64,000 nt of DNA from Clostridium_T sp040217795. Its GTDB lineage: Bacteria > Bacillota > Clostridia > Clostridiales > Clostridiaceae. The notes under the pieces were generated by a model. The model worked only from the letters and a program-made list of their open reading frames with translations. It ran no database searches and was not told the DNA's origin. Location: the NCBI GenBank assembly GCA_040217795.1, contig JBEHWK010000004.1:1-64000 (forward strand), read 5' to 3'. Positions 61,075-64,000 of this stretch are shown piece by piece; the first letter of the stretch is position 1; every line of letters starts with the position of its first letter. The translations under genes and the position numbers were made by a program.

Positions 61075-61901
61075 GTTTTCACCCTTTCCCCTGCTGATTT
61101 CACCTTTTTATTTTGTTTGTTTTCAATCACCTTGATAAGAATTGTTCTTAATTTTTCCTTATCATAATTTCTTGTAAGCCTTCCATTTATGGCCAGGGAT
61201 ATGATCCCGGTCTCTTCTGATACTATTATAACTATTGCATCAGATATTTCAGAAATTCCTAACCCTGCCCTGTGACGTGTTCCAAGTTTTTTATTTATAG
61301 TTCCGTTGCCTGTGAGAGGAAGGACACAGCCTGCTGCTAATATCCTGTTGTTTCTTATAATTGTAGCCCCGTCATGCAGAGGTGTATTAACCACAAAAAT
61401 ATTCTCCAAAATGGCTGATGACACTACTCCATCTATTATTATTCCTGTTGATATGACATCATTTAACCCTGTCCCCTGTTCTATAACTATAAGCGCCCCG
61501 GTTGTTGCCTTAGCTAAAGAATCCACAGCATTGACTATTTCATTTATTACCTTGCTCATTTCCTCTTTATTATGAATATTATGCATATCATCAAAAGCTG
61601 TTCTTCCCAGATGTTCCAAAGCCCTTCTGATTTCAGGTTGAAATATGATAACTATTGTCAATACTCCAATGGTAATAGTCTTGTTTAAAATAACATAAAG
61701 CATATTTAATCTTAAAACATAACTGACAGGAATCAATACTACTATTAAAATTATCCCTTTAAGCAGCTGCTCTGCCCTTGTTTCTTTTATAAGCATATAT
61801 GCTTTGTAAAATATGTATGCAACTACAATAATATCTAACAAAGACCAAATTGACATTATCTTTACTGTATTAAAAATTAAATTAAAAAAATCCTGCACCA
61901 C
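61041..61901 (-). CDS. cdaA: Diadenylate cyclase CdaA
   Basis: Makes the second messenger c-di-AMP from two ATP. Three N-terminal membrane helices (about 15-90) precede a DAC domain with the DGA motif (LHDGATIIRNNRI) and the RHR motif (GTRHRAGLGISEISDAIVIIVSEETG). The 286 residues are normal. The GTG start follows AGGGGTGA. First gene of the minus-strand group cdaA-cdaR followed by COG2509, ptb-buk and glmM. It links cell-wall and osmotic control. Confidence 0.96.
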   Translation of the reverse strand: MVQDFFNLIFNTVKIMSIWSLLDIIVVAYIFYKAYMLIKETRAEQLLKGIILIVVLIPVSYVLRLNMLYVILNKTITIGVLTIVIIFQPEIRRALEHLGRTAFDDMHNIHNKEEMSKVINEIVNAVDSLAKATTGALIVIEQGTGLNDVISTGIIIDGVVSSAILENIFVVNTPLHDGATIIRNNRILAAGCVLPLTGNGTINKKLGTRHRAGLGISEISDAIVIIVSEETGIISLAINGRLTRNYDKEKLRTILIKVIENKQNKKVKSAGERVKTWVKKITKGNK

Positions 61902-62057
61902 ATCTCACCCCTAACACTATTTGGTGTTTATCTTATAATTATACACCAATTTACAGTTTCTTAATATATTTGCCTCTTCAAAATAATTTAAAGTAATCAT
62001 TAAATTTTCACGATTGACATAACTATTAAATATATAATTTAGAATTAGGAGGCATAT

Positions 62058-62996
62058 ATGAACCTGGTAAAAAAATATTGGCCTATATTTATAATAGCTC
62101 TTTCTTTAATACTTTTATATTACATTTTAGTTAATTCTCCTTACTTGAAGAATAAAAATTCCCAATTTCCAGAAACTATAACTTCAATCAATCTGTCTTA
62201 TAACACCCTCATAGAAACAAAAAAATATGATTTTAAATCAGCATACCCCGTCAGCCAAGATTCCTTAAACAGGTTATCCTTTTTGGAAGAAAAATCTGCT
62301 TCCTTACAAAGAAAGAGTAATGCCTATTTTTCTTTATTGATACTATATAAAGAATTCTTTACTGACTTCAACTCACTGAATAACAAATCTCCTTCATCAC
62401 AAGACTATTTAAAAAACCTCACTGCCGCTGCAACTGCATTGGACAAACTTAGAAACTATTATTCAACAAACAGGGATATAGCCGATAAAATAAACTACTT
62501 CACCAGCTTTTATGATTACAATCACAAACTTTTAACGTTTCTTGCAGATTCATCAAAAGAAGAACTAAACTCCGATATCATAAAATCCATACAAATGGAC
62601 TATACTAATTCAATCAGCATCTTTTACGAAAATATGACCACACTTTCTCAAGATTTAGGTCCAGCATTAACCTATTGCTATGAAAATAAAGGATCCTTGA
62701 GAAACATTTTAAATGATATTTATAAAAAGCAGGGGGAATTAGAAGAACTGAAAAACTACATTTCTTCAATTTCTGTTCCTCAAAATCAATATTTAAGCTA
62801 TACAGATCTTAATTCAGTAATAGCCATTGGTTCTGATTATCTGGAAAATATGAAGGTTTCTCTTATCAGTGAATCAGATACTCCTTCATACAGCAATGAC
62901 ATTTCCACTATTTACAGCGATGCTTTCATAAAAAGGAACTGTCTCATAACCGCCTTAGAAGAATACAAAAAAAAATATTCAGATATAATTAAATAA
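62058..62996 (+). CDS. Unknown membrane-anchored helical protein
   Basis: One N-terminal membrane helix (about 7-27) and an extracytoplasmic part of about 280 residues, almost all predicted helix with heptad-like Leu/Ile spacing. The second half includes YKKQGELEELKNYISSI. No family was recognised. The ATG follows AGGAGG. It lies divergent from cdaA and directly upstream of a SleB-type hydrolase gene (69 bp), so a role at the wall or in sporulation is conceivable but only inferred. Confidence 0.72.
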   Translation: MNLVKKYWPIFIIALSLILLYYILVNSPYLKNKNSQFPETITSINLSYNTLIETKKYDFKSAYPVSQDSLNRLSFLEEKSASLQRKSNAYFSLLILYKEFFTDFNSLNNKSPSSQDYLKNLTAAATALDKLRNYYSTNRDIADKINYFTSFYDYNHKLLTFLADSSKEELNSDIIKSIQMDYTNSISIFYENMTTLSQDLGPALTYCYENKGSLRNILNDIYKKQGELEELKNYISSISVPQNQYLSYTDLNSVIAIGSDYLENMKVSLISESDTPSYSNDISTIYSDAFIKRNCLITALEEYKKKYSDIIK

Positions 62997-63065
62997 ATAA
63001 TGTATTATCCCCTTAAAATTGGTTACACTACTTTCGAACAGGGTTTATCCAAAAGGAGGATATAT

Positions 63066-63668
63066 ATGAAAAGATTCCATTTGTTTACATTCTTCTTTTT
63101 AACCTTTTTCTTTTTTTTAAGTGGTACAAAAATACATGCAGCTGAAAGTAAACTCGAGGGAAACACAGTCACCCCAATAATAGAAGAGCCTTTACTGGGC
63201 GAAAACAAGTTATTAACTGATGAAAATAAAGAAGTCAGAGACTTATACAAAGAAAAAGAAGAAGTAGTTGAAGTTTTTTCCGGCAACAGCAAAACTCTCT
63301 ATATCACCAAAGAAGATATAGAGTTAATGGCTAAAGTAGTTTACGCCGAATCTAAAGGGGAACCTTTAGAAGGTAAGATTGCCGTCGCATCTGTAATTCT
63401 TAACAGAGTCACAAATCCAAAGTTTCCGGGGACCATTCACGGGGTCATAACACAGAAAAATGCTTTTTCCTGTGTTCGAAACGGAACAATAAATGTGACT
63501 CCTGATGAAAATTCTTATAATGCTGTTTATACTGCAATTAAGGGAAATGACCCTACAAATAATGCCTTGTTCTTTTATAACCCTGCAATATCCACAAACA
63601 GTTGGATGCGCACTATACAAAAGAAAAAAGTTAAAAGTATAGGAAATCATGTATTTTTCTGTACTTAA
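63066..63668 (+). CDS. SleB/CwlJ-type cell wall hydrolase
   Basis: A 200-residue exported protein. A signal peptide (about 1-28, ending SGTKIHAAE) and a linker precede the hydrolase 2 domain (about 78-200): IELMAKVVYAESKGEPLEGKIAVASVILNRVTNP, with the catalytic Glu in YAESKGEP, then NAFSCVRNG and NNALFFYNPA. Relatives are spore cortex lytic enzymes SleB and CwlJ. The ATG at 63066 after AAAAGGAGGA is chosen over 63000. No YpeB partner is adjacent, so germination function is not proven. Confidence 0.9.
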   Translation: MKRFHLFTFFFLTFFFFLSGTKIHAAESKLEGNTVTPIIEEPLLGENKLLTDENKEVRDLYKEKEEVVEVFSGNSKTLYITKEDIELMAKVVYAESKGEPLEGKIAVASVILNRVTNPKFPGTIHGVITQKNAFSCVRNGTINVTPDENSYNAVYTAIKGNDPTNNALFFYNPAISTNSWMRTIQKKKVKSIGNHVFFCT

Positions 63669-63669
63669 A

Positions 63670-63711
63670 AATAAAGTTGAAAAAAGTATCTTACTTTTTT
63701 CAACTTTATTA
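63670..63711. terminator. Bidirectional terminator
   Basis: AATAAAGTTGAAAAAAGTA pairs exactly with its complement (63692-63710) around a 3-base loop, between the hydrolase and the convergent oxidoreductase gene. Confidence 0.85.
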
Positions 63712-63712
63712 T

Positions 63713-64000
63713 TTACTTCTTAATCTTGTCTATATATGAAACAGCGCTTAAAGCAGCTATTAATCCTTCTCCTGCCGCCTTTAAATACTGGTACGGAACA
63801 CCAACACAATCTCCTGCCGCAAAACATCCCTTCAAGTTGGTACTCATGTCCCTTTCCACTTTTATATGATCATTTTCCATACTTAACCCAGGAACCAAAT
63901 GCGCAGGTGAAACGGCATCCCTTAAAAAAAATACACCATCTGCTTCCAGTTCTCTATTCTTTAATTTAATTTTCTGAACTTTGCTATCTCCGACAATTTC
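63713..64000 (-). CDS. Thioredoxin reductase-like flavoprotein, C-terminal part
   Basis: The last 95 residues of a pyridine nucleotide-disulfide oxidoreductase; the gene continues beyond the window. GCFAAGDCVGVPYQYLKAAGEGLIAALSAVSYIDK is the terminal FAD-binding motif of thioredoxin reductases and AhpF-like proteins. ADGVFFLRDAVSPAHLVPGL matches the interdomain region of TrxB-type proteins, though the usual FIxIG motif is replaced by FFLRD, so this may be a divergent paralogue. The CxxC redox site would be outside the window. Confidence 0.85.
   Translation of the reverse strand, partial: EIVGDSKVQKIKLKNRELEADGVFFLRDAVSPAHLVPGLSMENDHIKVERDMSTNLKGCFAAGDCVGVPYQYLKAAGEGLIAALSAVSYIDKIKK

Noticed and set aside
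63023..63292. An 89-codon minus-strand frame opposite the SleB-type gene
   Set aside because: Low-complexity Ser/Phe/Lys composition typical of antisense frames, and no ribosome site.

Overview
The window reads as chromosome of a low-GC, spore-forming, butyrate-producing member of the Clostridia (Clostridium sensu lato). The signs are AT-rich intergenic DNA, AGGAGG-type ribosome binding sites, many TTG and GTG starts, T-box leaders, a glmS ribozyme, ptb-buk with a Rex-type operator, a cdaA-cdaR/glmM region and a SleB/CwlJ-type hydrolase. No phage, plasmid, complete IS element or CRISPR array was seen; almost everything is chromosomal core metabolism. The exact species is not claimed.

Layout. 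1-3.1 kb: a truncated gene, tRNA-Gln, tRNA-Gly and tRNA-Leu, two unknown proteins, a small HNH-type protein and a short imperfect direct repeat with hairpins. 3.1-7.4 kb: thrS behind a Thr T-box, then convergent metY and a 5-formyl-THF cyclo-ligase. 7.4-10.1 kb: an ABC importer operon ending in a free-standing ATP-cone protein. 10.2-16.7 kb: hemA-sirC-hemC-cobA/hemD-hemB-hemL, which makes uroporphyrinogen III and precorrin-2/sirohydrochlorin but has no genes here for protoheme. 16.9-26.8 kb: a sulfate assimilation operon (cysC, APS reductase-like aprAB, an ABC importer, cysDN, siroheme sulfite reductase) with a long structured leader. The hem genes can supply the siroheme this reductase needs.

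27-33.5 kb: a phosphodiester glycosidase family protein, an anchored hypothetical, a DUF445 protein and a two-component system bracketed by two small SHOCT membrane proteins. 33.5-36.4 kb: copA-copZ copper export with a CsoR-like operator. 36.6-39.1 kb: two membrane glycosyltransferases. 39.2-42.6 kb: small accessory, probably spore-related genes (Sm-like Arg-rich, YmaF, DUF2935, LysM). 42.7-45 kb: glmS with its ribozyme. 45-51.5 kb: ilvN-cimA-leuB-ilvB-ilvC, a branched-chain amino acid operon using citramalate, behind an Ile-type T-box whose antiterminator motif looks degenerate. 51.7-61.9 kb: minus-strand genes for a metallophosphoesterase, glmM, an AIM24 protein, butyrate kinase and phosphotransbutyrylase, a COG2509 flavoprotein, and cdaR/cdaA for c-di-AMP. 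62-64 kb: an unknown membrane-anchored protein, a SleB-like hydrolase and the end of a thioredoxin reductase-like gene.

The least explained signals are: a pair of related hairpin elements upstream of the cys operon and of the COG2509 gene, the latter followed by a 105-bp inverted repeat; the atypical ilv T-box; a cys leader mini-ORF whose ribosome site is folded against its own codons; the twin-SHOCT two-component locus; the ABC/ATP-cone operon; and several small genes under 50 codons with strong ribosome binding sites.
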